Assembly (NCBI GenBank): GCA_016207825.1
Contig: JACQZI010000017.1
Span: forward strand, 1-64,000
Length of the DNA: 64,000 bases
Direction: 5' to 3'
Origin: Planctomycetota bacterium
Lineage (GTDB): Bacteria; Planctomycetota; MHYJ01; JACQXL01; JACQZI01
The notes under the pieces were generated by a model. It made no database searches and had not been told where the DNA came from. It saw only the letters and a program-made list of their open reading frames with translations. A program made the translations under genes and the position numbers. Each line of letters starts with the position of its first letter. The stretch's first letter is position 1. Shown here in pieces: positions 1 to 7,268 of this stretch.

Positions 1-164
1 AGTTAAGGTTTAAGGGTAACATAATGAATCTGTTTAAGTTTGTTAGCAGAGGTTATCGGAAAGAAAAAGCCATAGCGTAGAGGTAAAACAGCTAATAAAC
101 CGAAAGAAGAAACTTATAAAAATTATTCAACAGAGCAGGGGTACCCCTACCCCCAAAAAAGACA

Positions 165-292
165 ACTGCACCAAAAAGGCAGTTTTAACGCAATATAACG
201 AGGATTCAGCCTGTTTTTGGATTTATTCAGATTTTTCACTGCACCAAAAACTCACTTTTGTGTGCACTCAACTGCACCAAAAACCATGTTTT
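165..292. repeat. Three dispersed copies of a 22-bp unit
   Basis: The 13-mer ACTGCACCAAAAA occurs exactly at 165-177, 238-250 and 271-283. Each copy is followed at the same distance by a CA-N-TTTT tail, giving a unit of about 22 bp. The copies are 73 and 33 bp apart, so this is not a simple tandem array. The function is unknown. A set of protein-binding sites upstream of the HTH gene at 626 is one possibility. Confidence 0.7.
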
Positions 293-434
293 TTGGGTAT
301 TTTAGCCACAGATTAGAGCTACTGCCTCCCGTGGGACACAGATTTAGTTAGTTAATCTGTTCAATCCGTTTAATCTGCTTACTGATTCTAAATATATTAA
401 GAATGGGTGTAAGTATATGCGTTTTTATAGCCAT

Positions 435-477
435 AGTTCCCTTTTTCATTTGACAAAGTTCCCTTTTTGGGTTGACA
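435..477. repeat. Two-copy 22-bp tandem repeat
   Basis: AGTTCCCTTTTT followed by a TTGACA-like end (TTTGACA, then GTTGACA) occurs at 435-455 and again at 457-477, a period of exactly 22 bp. The TTGAC ends could act as -35 elements, but no matching -10 box is evident, so a binding-site role is as likely. Confidence 0.65.
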
Positions 478-520
478 CCGTTAGAGCTTGCGATCGCCCA
501 GAGCGACCTATCTCTAACGG
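478..520. repeat. 9-bp inverted repeat around a GCGATCGC core
   Basis: CCGTTAGAG at 478-486 is perfectly complementary to CTCTAACGG at 512-520, with a 25-nt loop that contains the palindrome GCGATCGC. It lies directly after the 22-bp tandem repeat. It could be an RNA hairpin, a protein site or the end of a small mobile element. Nothing in the sequence decides between these. Confidence 0.6.
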
Positions 521-576
521 CGTAAACAAATAAAATAATGCTCGGAAAAAATAATACTCAATATTTTTCCCCGGTG

Positions 577-605
577 TTGACAAAACCATTTTTATGGTTT
601 ATACT
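577..605 (+). promoter_or_regulatory. sigma70 promoter with palindromic operator in the spacer
   Basis: TTGACA at 577-582 and TATACT at 600-605 are separated by 17 bp. The spacer is almost entirely a perfect inverted repeat, AAACCAT-tttt-ATGGTTT at 583-600, which overlaps the first base of the -10 box. This layout suits a repressor that blocks polymerase. The gene that follows encodes a DNA-binding protein, so autoregulation is the natural inference. Confidence 0.75.
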
Positions 606-625
606 TAATAAGGAGGACGAGAGTT

Positions 626-1069
626 ATGGCGCAAAGATGTTTGTTTATCAAACTAAGCCGGGAGGAATTATTCGCCCTGAACAAGTTTATTTCCGATATG
701 GCGGTCAAAAGCAAATTCCGGGCGCGCCTGCGCGGACAGGTCGCCTGGCTTTCCCACCAAAACCGGACGCCCGAATATATCGCCCGATATTTCCACTGCC
801 CCATAAAATCAGTTTATAAATGGCTCAGGCTCTACCGCCGGAAAGGATTGGACGGACTGCGTTATAATGCCCGCAAGCCAAAACTTTCCGCGGAGGAAAT
901 CGCGAAGGCAATGGCCGTCAGCCACTGGGCGGATTCAACCAATAATGACAAGGAATACCGGGCGCGCTGGACTTTCCGCCGGATAGCCGGCTGGATAAAA
1001 GAGAATACGGGAACGGCTATTTCCCACGAGCGGATAAGGCAGATAATTTATAAAAGGCTTAAGGAATAA
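626..1069 (+). CDS. IS630-type helix-turn-helix protein without a catalytic domain
   Basis: This 147-residue protein consists of the DNA-binding part of IS630-family transposases. A first helix-turn-helix lies at about residues 45-75, around the segment RTPEYIARYFHCPIKSVYKW. A second, winged-helix part ends at SHERIRQIIYKRL. The DDE catalytic domain that normally follows is absent, and the downstream DNA does not encode it in any frame. The start is well placed behind AGGAGG (611-616). With its own promoter and a palindrome in the promoter spacer, it looks like a domesticated transposase domain used as a regulator. A remnant of an insertion sequence is the alternative. The DNA target is not known. 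Confidence 0.75.
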   Translation: MAQRCLFIKLSREELFALNKFISDMAVKSKFRARLRGQVAWLSHQNRTPEYIARYFHCPIKSVYKWLRLYRRKGLDGLRYNARKPKLSAEEIAKAMAVSHWADSTNNDKEYRARWTFRRIAGWIKENTGTAISHERIRQIIYKRLKE

Positions 1070-1372
1070 TGAAATATCCCGACAGAAATATGAATAAGTC
1101 CCGACTGCCCCTCACGGGACGACCTGCTGGCTGCGGTCGGGATGCCTGAATAATTATAGCTGGTAAAGGCAGGACGCACGAATAAAGCAGTATGTGGGGC
1201 GGATTGAACTTTATGGATTAGAAAAATTAGTAATTACACCGCAAAGGCGCAAAGAATGTTTAAGTTTTCTTGGTGACTTAGCCCCGCTCCGCTTTGCTCC
1301 GGGGATACCCCATTATAGGGAGTCCCTGACGAAAGGAATGGGATGTCTTAGTGGCAGAAAGGAGATTAAATT
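1070..1372. other. Intergenic region with nested inverted repeats
   Basis: TCCCGAC occurs at 1077-1083 and 1099-1105, and its complement GTCGGGA at 1136-1142. GTCCCG (1098-1103) can also pair with CGGGAC (1115-1120), so alternative hairpins are possible. The part from 1240 to 1330 contains degenerate planctomycete-like intergenic sequence (CCGCAAAGGCGCAAAG). A 60-codon open frame at 1194-1376 crosses it without a ribosome site and is not called. Confidence 0.5.
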
Positions 1373-2392
1373 ATGACTTTACAACAAGGCGAAGTAAAAA
1401 CAGAAAACATCGCCAACGGCGCGGTCACCCGCGATAAAATCGGCGAGAAACAGGTTTCAAGTTCCCGGATAAAGGATGCCGCTGTCACTACCGAGAAAAT
1501 TGCCAATGAAGCAATCACCGCATCAAAAATCGGTGCCTTACAGGTAACTGATGCGAAGTTAAAATCCGGCGCAGTAACAACCGAAAAGATTGCCGATGGC
1601 GCGGTTTTAGTCAAGAAAATCGGCGATAGGGCGGTAACGACGGAGAAAATCGCCTTCGGCGCAATAACGAGTTCAAAGATTAGTTCAGGGGCAGTCGGCA
1701 GTCCCCAACTGGCTTCGAGCAGTGTAACTACGGAAAAGATTGCTAATGGTTCAATCACGCAAGCCAAGTTATCTTTTGTTCCGCCTTCCGTGGCACGACC
1801 GATTACTCCGCCGGTTACAACAGATGAGATTGCAAACTTGGCTGTTACTACACCGAAGATTGCCAATGGTGTAGTAACACCGGCGAAGTTATCTTTCGTT
1901 CCGGTGGCAAGACCGCTTGTCCCGCCGATTGTTGCGGCGGAAATCGCTACGGACGCCGTAGAGACGGAGAAAATCAAAGACGGCGCAGTCACTCCGGCAA
2001 AGCTGTCTTTTACCCCGGCTGGCGGCTCGCAAATAGTCGACTTCAGCCAGAACCTGCCGGTCTACCAGAACGCGGGCAGTGATGATTTCGGCTTGCAGGT
2101 GGATTTATCTGCATTCGTGCCGGACGGGGCTAAGGCAGTCTTCGTGGAACTCGAGCATCAGGCAGGCGAAGCCGTAACATTCGGGGCGATTGCCTCGGTC
2201 GGCGGTCCGGGCAATTACTATGCTTGCAGGGCGACACTGCCGGCCGGGCATACGGACACTGCTTACCCGGTTTGCAATGCGGGCAAGGTTGAACTTGCCG
2301 TAAAGACCCCGACAAGGAAGGTATTCGTCAGCGCGGAAAGGAACGGAAAAAGCACAACGGTGAATGTTTACCTGCTGGGTTGGGTGATATAA
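1373..2392 (+). CDS. Decapeptide-repeat surface or tail-fibre-like protein
   Basis: This is a 339-residue protein. Residues about 8-135 are successive ten-residue units with the pattern V-T-x-x-K-I-x-x-G-A, for example VTTEKIANGA. Three more widely spaced units follow, each ending in AKLSF, with Pro-rich linkers at about residues 135-215. The last ~120 residues form a separate, probably beta-rich domain that ends in VYLLGW. Repeats of this type occur in phage tail fibres and in surface proteins, where they are thought to form beta-helical stalks. No signal peptide is visible. The start follows GAAAGGAG. The gene looks GC-richer than its neighbours and has no phage genes around it, so its role is open. 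Confidence 0.7.
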   Translation: MTLQQGEVKTENIANGAVTRDKIGEKQVSSSRIKDAAVTTEKIANEAITASKIGALQVTDAKLKSGAVTTEKIADGAVLVKKIGDRAVTTEKIAFGAITSSKISSGAVGSPQLASSSVTTEKIANGSITQAKLSFVPPSVARPITPPVTTDEIANLAVTTPKIANGVVTPAKLSFVPVARPLVPPIVAAEIATDAVETEKIKDGAVTPAKLSFTPAGGSQIVDFSQNLPVYQNAGSDDFGLQVDLSAFVPDGAKAVFVELEHQAGEAVTFGAIASVGGPGNYYACRATLPAGHTDTAYPVCNAGKVELAVKTPTRKVFVSAERNGKSTTVNVYLLGWVI

Positions 2393-2402
2393 AGGTTACA
2401 GA

Positions 2403-2429
2403 GGCGGTCTCGGCATTCGCCGGGACGCC
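2403..2429 (+). terminator. Possible terminator hairpin after the repeat protein
   Basis: GGCGGTCTCGGC and GCCGGGACGCC pair around an ATTC loop with one bulged G, giving about 11 pairs. The hairpin begins 11 nt after the stop codon at 2392. The following tract is AT-rich but not a clean run of T, so the call is tentative. Confidence 0.4.
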
Positions 2430-2521
2430 TGATTATATAATTATTGTAGAGCCGAGTAAAGCTGGGGTGGTTTATATAATCCCACTTGAGGCTGGATAAG
2501 CTTTGAATAATATAATACGGC

Positions 2522-2989
2522 CTAATCCTGTTTTTCCAAGGACTGTTCGACTATCCAGACCTTGCAGGTGGCGCTGACGCCGCTTTCCAGCTTGACCTTG
2601 ACGCGGTAAACACCCAGTTCTTTGATGGGCGTTTCGATTTCTATCATCTCCGCTTTAATCTGCTTCCAGCCCTGCTTTTGGAGGGATTCGGCTATCATTT
2701 CCTGGCTGACCGCGCCGAAAAGCACGCCTTCCTCGTTTGCCTTGACCTCGATGGTGGATGAGGCATTTTCCAACTCGCCGGCGGCTTGCTGCAATGCCAG
2801 CTTGGCTTTTTCCTCTTCCGCCTTCATCCGTTTTTTATAGCTTTCCAGCTGTTTCAGGTTCTCTTTGGTCGCCATGGAAACCAGTTTTCTGGGTAAAAGG
2901 TAATTCCGGGCGTAGCCATCGGAAACCTTAAGGACATCACCGCGCTTACCTAACTTTGGAACATCGTGCCAGAGCAAAACTTCTACCAT
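2522..2989 (-). CDS. rplI: 50S ribosomal protein bL9
   Basis: This 155-residue protein has the N-terminal bL9 rRNA-binding domain with the family signature GKRGDVLKVSDGYARNYLLP. A long connecting helix rich in Lys and Glu follows (about residues 42-75), then the C-terminal domain. The length matches the family, about 150 residues. It binds 23S rRNA at the base of the L1 stalk. It lies 35 nt downstream of rpsR on the same strand, so the two are probably co-transcribed. The start follows GGAGATTA. The usual rpsF and ssb neighbours are absent from this cluster. Confidence 0.96.
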   Translation of the reverse strand: MVEVLLWHDVPKLGKRGDVLKVSDGYARNYLLPRKLVSMATKENLKQLESYKKRMKAEEEKAKLALQQAAGELENASSTIEVKANEEGVLFGAVSQEMIAESLQKQGWKQIKAEMIEIETPIKELGVYRVKVKLESGVSATCKVWIVEQSLEKQD

Positions 2990-3024
2990 AATTAATCTCC
3001 GTTATACAAAAATACAAGAAAATG

Positions 3025-3339
3025 CTAACCCACAAAAGGAAGCAGTGCCATAATGCGGGCCTGTTTAATCGCTTTCTGGACCAGGCGCTGATGGGGAGCG
3101 CACATACCGGAACGCTTGCGTGAAACCATTTTAGCCTGGCTGGTGCAAAGTCGGGAAAGAACCGCCAGATTTTTGTAATCGACCGATTCGGTTTTATGCT
3201 GGCACAGACGGCATTTTTTGGTTCTTAATCTGGGATGGCCCATATCCCGGCTTTTGCCGTCACGGTCGCGCGGGCCGCCCCTGCCGCCGCCGAACCTTGA
3301 ACCCGGGCCTGACTGTCTTGATTGAAAACTTCTTTGCAT
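3025..3339 (-). CDS. rpsR: 30S ribosomal protein bS18 with Gly/Arg-rich N-terminal extension
   Basis: This 104-residue protein has the bS18 core at about residues 38-100, including VDYKNLAVLSRL and an Arg/Lys-rich C-terminal half. The CRLC pair at about residue 43, with later Cys residues, suggests a zinc-binding form. The first ~35 residues are an unusual Gly-, Arg- and Ser-rich tail, which makes the protein longer than the usual 75-80 residues. The ATG at 3339 is preceded by GGAGGATTAA. It heads the rpsR-rplI pair behind a good promoter. Confidence 0.95.
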   Translation of the reverse strand: MQRSFQSRQSGPGSRFGGGRGGPRDRDGKSRDMGHPRLRTKKCRLCQHKTESVDYKNLAVLSRLCTSQAKMVSRKRSGMCAPHQRLVQKAIKQARIMALLPFVG

Positions 3340-3364
3340 TTAATCCTCCGTTTTTATTTCTCTT

Positions 3365-3392
3365 ATCATACAATCTCTTTTGAAACTGTCAA
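3365..3392 (-). promoter_or_regulatory. sigma70 promoter for rpsR-rplI
   Basis: Read on the minus strand, TTGACA (3392-3387) and TATGAT (3370-3365) are separated by 16 bp, with the rpsR start codon 25 nt further on. The match to consensus is very good. Confidence 0.8.
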
Positions 3393-3536
3393 GAAAAAAT
3401 GCTTTGCCACAAAGGCTCTAAGGCACTAAGCCAATCCGAAAATCACGGTGAAGCGATTATTCGAGATATATTTATTGACTTTTAAGGGAAACTATATTAT
3501 TTATAGATATTAGTTCATGTAAAAGGAATTACGGCA

Positions 3537-4883
3537 ATGAAAAACAATTCCCCTGATAAAAAAGCTAAAATAAAAGAAATCCTCGGCAAGATAAAAGAGT
3601 TTGATATCAAATTCATCAATCTTTGGTTTACCGATATATTAGGCTACCTTAAATCTTTTACCATTACCAGGCAGGAACTGGAAGCGGCTTTTACCGAAGG
3701 AATGGGTTTTGACGGCTCCTCCATCGAAGGCTTTACCAGGATAGATGAAAGCGATATGGTCGCCATCCCGGACCCGGAAACATTTCGGATAACCACTTGG
3801 CGCACCAATGATGAAGGCACTGCCCGGATGTTTGCGGACGTGGTAACGCCGGACGGCAAGCCCTTCGAAGGAGACCCCCGTTATATATTAAAATTGAACC
3901 TGGAACGGGCGGCAAAATTGGGATTTGTCTTTTATGTCGGCCCGGAACTGGAATATTTCTATTTTAAATCGGAACACTCCCCGGAAAAGCTCGATGAGGG
4001 CGGTTATTTTGATTTAATTCCGCGCGATGAAGCGATTCATTTACGGAGAGAAACCATCCTGGCTTTAGAATCGGTCGGGATTCCCGTGGAATACGCCCAC
4101 CACGAAGTCGCCCCGTCCCAGCATGAAATTGATTTACGATATACCAACGCCCTTACCATGGCGGATACGGTCATGACTTACCGGCTAATCGTCAAGGAAA
4201 TAGCCCAGAAATACGGTGTTTACGCAACCTTTATGCCCAAGCCGATTTTCGGGGAAAACGGTTCGGGCATGCATGTCCACATGTCCTTGTTCCAAGGAAC
4301 GAGAAACGCCTTTTTTGACCAGAAAAGACGCTATCATCTTTCCAAATCTGCCGAGCAGTTTATCGCGGGACTCTTAAAATACGCCCCGGAATTCACAAGC
4401 GTAACAAACCAGTGGGTTAATTCCTATAAAAGGCTGGTGCCCGGTTATGAAGCGCCTGTTTATTTATCATGGGCACACAAGAACCGTTCGGACCTTATCC
4501 GCATCCCGATGTATAAACCGGGGAAAGAAAAAGCAACCAGAATTGAATTCCGTTCGCCGGACCCGGCATGTAACCCTTACCTGGCATTTTCCGTATTACT
4601 ATCTGCCGGTCTTGCCGGTATCGAGGAAAAATTAAAGCCTTCTTCTCCAATTGAAGGGAACCTGTATGAAATGCCGCAGGAAGAACGCGACCGGAAAGGA
4701 ATAAAAACGCTTCCCGGCAGTTTACTTGAAGCAATCCAGTTAACCGAAAAAAGCCGGCTGGTAAAAAAAGCGCTCGGCGAACACGTTTTTGAGCATTTTA
4801 TACAAAACAAGAAAATCGAATGGGAACGCTACCGCGTCCAGATAACGTCTTACGAAATAGAAAAATATTTACCTGTGTTATGA
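3537..4883 (+). CDS. glnA: Glutamine synthetase, type I
   Basis: This 448-residue protein makes glutamine from glutamate, ammonia and ATP. The diagnostic family segments are all present: GFDGSSIEGF near residue 57, the metal and glutamate site around HHEVAPSQHEIDLRY near residue 188, GENGSGMHVHMS near residue 238, and EFRSPDPACNPYLAFS near residue 335. The length and the lack of a large insertion fit the shorter GSI-alpha type (about 445 residues). A sequence resembling the adenylylation site, NLYEMP, is nevertheless present near residue 380. The next gene overlaps its stop codon by four bases. A -35-like TTGACT at 3475-3480 has no clear -10 partner. Confidence 0.96.
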   Translation: MKNNSPDKKAKIKEILGKIKEFDIKFINLWFTDILGYLKSFTITRQELEAAFTEGMGFDGSSIEGFTRIDESDMVAIPDPETFRITTWRTNDEGTARMFADVVTPDGKPFEGDPRYILKLNLERAAKLGFVFYVGPELEYFYFKSEHSPEKLDEGGYFDLIPRDEAIHLRRETILALESVGIPVEYAHHEVAPSQHEIDLRYTNALTMADTVMTYRLIVKEIAQKYGVYATFMPKPIFGENGSGMHVHMSLFQGTRNAFFDQKRRYHLSKSAEQFIAGLLKYAPEFTSVTNQWVNSYKRLVPGYEAPVYLSWAHKNRSDLIRIPMYKPGKEKATRIEFRSPDPACNPYLAFSVLLSAGLAGIEEKLKPSSPIEGNLYEMPQEERDRKGIKTLPGSLLEAIQLTEKSRLVKKALGEHVFEHFIQNKKIEWERYRVQITSYEIEKYLPVL

Positions 4884-5920
4884 ACTTTCTAAAACCAGAG
4901 CAAAAGCCGTCGCTATTCAAAATGATATTCCGCTCGGCGGAATTCAGGCAGTTCGCCCTTATGACTGGATTGTGCCTGTTGTTTATCGGGACCATAGTTG
5001 TCTTCTCCGCCAAATGGGATAAATTATTCCCGCAAACAGCACAGGCACAGGGCAACCCGGAAGAAACGCCGGATGACAAGGAGAAACCTCCGGAAGAACA
5101 AAGCTTTCCCATCAAAATAGAGCCGATTAACGACGAACCACAACCGGTAACCCCGACCATTCACGGACCGGTTATCCCTTCCGTCCAACCGGCAATCACG
5201 GGCGAGGCTGATACAATCTTCAAATTAGCCATCGGCAGATTAGATAATGCCCGGGATGGCACGAGGGTAGAACAGGATGAGCCTTATAATAACCTGTTAT
5301 CAGCTATCGGCAAAATGACGCGTGAAGAAATCTCTAAAAACATCAACCTTAACATAAAATTCAACGATTTGATGAAAAACCCCTCCAAATACAGGGGGGC
5401 GTTAATCAGCGTTAAAGGACTTCTTATCGTCGGTCCCCATGTTTTTGATTACCCCTCCACGAATCCAGCCGGGGTAACCCGTTATTATGCCGGAACGATT
5501 TTTGACCCTGAAAAGGACGAATGCTACCGCTTTCATTTGATTGACCGTCCGCAGGAACACAAAGATTGGAAAGGAGCCGGCTACGGCGATATGGTCTGGG
5601 TTGAAGGGGCGTTTCTCAAAGTCGAGCGGTATGAAATCAGCGAGAAATCAGGGGGCGGTTTCAAGGAAGCACCTTTCATTATTGGCCGAGCCATAAGAAA
5701 AGTAACACTGCCGACAAAAGGAGTTTCCGAGCTGCAGTGGGTGTTTGGCGGTATTATCATTTTGGTTACAATTGTTGTAATTATTATCGTTATTTTCTCC
5801 GGCAAAAGCGATAAAAAATACCAGGAACAATTACAGGCAAAACGGAAGAAAAAAGCCGAGGAGTTCATGCAGAAAAAGGAAAAGAGCACTACAGGGGAAG
5901 ATAAACCTAAATCATCTTAA
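4880..5920 (+). CDS. Two-TM membrane protein coupled to glnA, function unknown
   Basis: This is a 346-residue protein. The ATG at 4880 forms an ATGA overlap with the glnA stop codon, so I chose it over an upstream frame that runs inside glnA. A first membrane segment lies at about residues 25-46 and a second at about residues 282-305 (GGIIILVTIVVIIIVIF). Between them are a Pro/Glu-rich linker and a soluble domain of about 130 residues that includes KYRGALISVKGLL and GDMVWVEGAF, reminiscent of OB-fold outer-membrane or nucleic-acid-binding proteins. The C-terminal tail is Lys-rich. I do not recognise the family. The tight coupling to glnA suggests co-regulation but does not show a shared function. 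Confidence 0.8.
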   Translation: MNFLKPEQKPSLFKMIFRSAEFRQFALMTGLCLLFIGTIVVFSAKWDKLFPQTAQAQGNPEETPDDKEKPPEEQSFPIKIEPINDEPQPVTPTIHGPVIPSVQPAITGEADTIFKLAIGRLDNARDGTRVEQDEPYNNLLSAIGKMTREEISKNINLNIKFNDLMKNPSKYRGALISVKGLLIVGPHVFDYPSTNPAGVTRYYAGTIFDPEKDECYRFHLIDRPQEHKDWKGAGYGDMVWVEGAFLKVERYEISEKSGGGFKEAPFIIGRAIRKVTLPTKGVSELQWVFGGIIILVTIVVIIIVIFSGKSDKKYQEQLQAKRKKKAEEFMQKKEKSTTGEDKPKSS

Positions 5921-5969
5921 TCCGTCCCGGACCTGGGCGGGCAAAAAGAAAGCCGAGCCATTTCAATCC

Positions 5970-7223
5970 ATGCTTCCTTCAAATATAGAACAAAAATACC
6001 GGAAACTGATTGAGTTAATCCGCGGTTTAGGCTCAGTGGTCGTGGCATATTCCGGTGGCACCGACAGCACTTTACTGGCAGTCGTTTGCCATAATGTCCT
6101 CGGCGACAAGATGAGGGCTATTACCGCACAATCAGAAACTTACGCCCGGCACGAACTCGACGACGCCGTCCGGATTGCCCGGGAATTTAATTTCCCGCAC
6201 GAGATAATACAGACCTCGGAATTCACAATTACCTCTTTTTCCGACAACCCCCCTAACCGCTGTTACTTTTGCAAGAAAGAATTATTCAAGAAACTAAAGG
6301 CGATTGCCGATAAAAAAAGTGATGCCTATGTAGTAGACGGAACGACTTTAAGCGACGAAGGCGACTTTCGTCCGGGCCGTCAAGCGGCAATCGAACTTGG
6401 TGTAAGAAGTCCTCTTCTTGAGGCGGGGTTAAGAAAGGAGGAAGTAAGAACACTTTCGCAATTTCTGGGGCTTCCCACCTGGAATAAACCCGCTTATGCC
6501 TGTTTAGCTTCAAGGTTCCCATATGGCGAAAAAATAAGCCGGGAAAAACTGGAAACACTGGAACAGGCTGAAAACTTCCTGCGCGATTTAGGATTCAAAC
6601 AGGTGCGTGTCCGGTGGCATGCAAAAATCGCCCGGATAGAAGTGGACCCGGAAGACATCAACCGCTTGACCGAAGGAAAGACAAGAGACCTTATCGTAAA
6701 TAAGTTCCTCTCCTTAGGCTTTTTATACGTAACAGTTGATTTAGAAGGATATAGGAGTGGAAGTATGAACAGAGAAATAGAAAAAAACGAACTAGAAGGA
6801 TTTGAAAACGCGGACCATACCGGAGAAACCGAAAATGAGGAAATAAACCACCTGGCCTGCCCCCGTTGCAAGGATAAAAAGCTGGAAAACGTGGTCGCCA
6901 AAGACGCAAGATTCAAACAATGCCACCATTGCGGCGGAAGCTGGTTCAACCTTAATGAGCTGGAAAAAGCAATCGGGAAAAAGATAAAATTCATGATGCC
7001 GAACGGGAGCAAGGCAAGCGAAGCTTTTTCTTATTCTAACAAACCGATCTGCCCGACCTGCCATGCGCCGCTGATTCATATTAAATCGTTCGATTTTGCC
7101 GAGATAGGCATTGAAGCCTGCATCATATGCCAGGGACGATGGGTAGACGGCGCCGAAATAGAAAAGCTGCAAAACAGGGGACTTCTCACACAGGTCAAGA
7201 ATTTTGTGATGCGCCTGTTCTAA
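5970..7223 (+). CDS. larE: LarE-type sulfur transferase fused to two zinc ribbons
   Basis: Residues 1-270 match LarE, the ATP-dependent sulfur transferase of nickel-pincer nucleotide cofactor synthesis. The PP-loop SGGTDS is at 28-33, and the domain ends with the family motif GYRSGSMN. Three cysteines (98, 101 and 178, in RCYFC and ACLASR) fit the [4Fe-4S]-dependent LarE form rather than the single-Cys sacrificial form. About 150 further residues carry two TFIIB-like zinc ribbons (CPRC..CHHC and CPTC..CIIC). LarE normally ends where this extension begins. AGGAG and a Met codon (6753-6767) lie exactly at the junction, so an internal start is possible, although that Met is part of the LarE motif. 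No larA, larB or larC is seen nearby. Confidence 0.88.
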   Translation: MLPSNIEQKYRKLIELIRGLGSVVVAYSGGTDSTLLAVVCHNVLGDKMRAITAQSETYARHELDDAVRIAREFNFPHEIIQTSEFTITSFSDNPPNRCYFCKKELFKKLKAIADKKSDAYVVDGTTLSDEGDFRPGRQAAIELGVRSPLLEAGLRKEEVRTLSQFLGLPTWNKPAYACLASRFPYGEKISREKLETLEQAENFLRDLGFKQVRVRWHAKIARIEVDPEDINRLTEGKTRDLIVNKFLSLGFLYVTVDLEGYRSGSMNREIEKNELEGFENADHTGETENEEINHLACPRCKDKKLENVVAKDARFKQCHHCGGSWFNLNELEKAIGKKIKFMMPNGSKASEAFSYSNKPICPTCHAPLIHIKSFDFAEIGIEACIICQGRWVDGAEIEKLQNRGLLTQVKNFVMRLF

Positions 7224-7268
7224 AAATAAGGGAAAAACAGCCCGTTCCAAGCTGCGGCAACCAATGGG

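Larger units (their letters stand above)
1..576. other. Non-coding accessory edge with short repeats
   Basis: I see no convincing gene here. The stretch holds three copies of a 22-bp unit (from 165, 238 and 271) and a two-copy 22-bp tandem repeat (435-477). A 9-bp inverted repeat follows (478-486 with 512-520). Fragments around 302-390 resemble a degenerate intergenic sequence that also occurs near 21475 (the CCGTTTAATC type). A tiny open frame at 24-80 has no ribosome site and is not called. Confidence 0.6.

Noticed and set aside
1194-1376. 60-codon plus-strand frame before the repeat gene
   Set aside because: It runs through degenerate intergenic repeat sequence, has no ribosome site and has no recognisable sequence.
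1366-1992. 208-codon minus-strand frame opposite the decapeptide-repeat gene
   Set aside because: It mirrors the repeat in antisense, has no ribosome site, and the plus-strand gene has a good one.
3475-3506. Promoter for glnA (TTGACT at 3475-3480)
   Set aside because: No -10 box with good sequence and spacing follows. The AT-rich candidates match poorly, so no feature is called.
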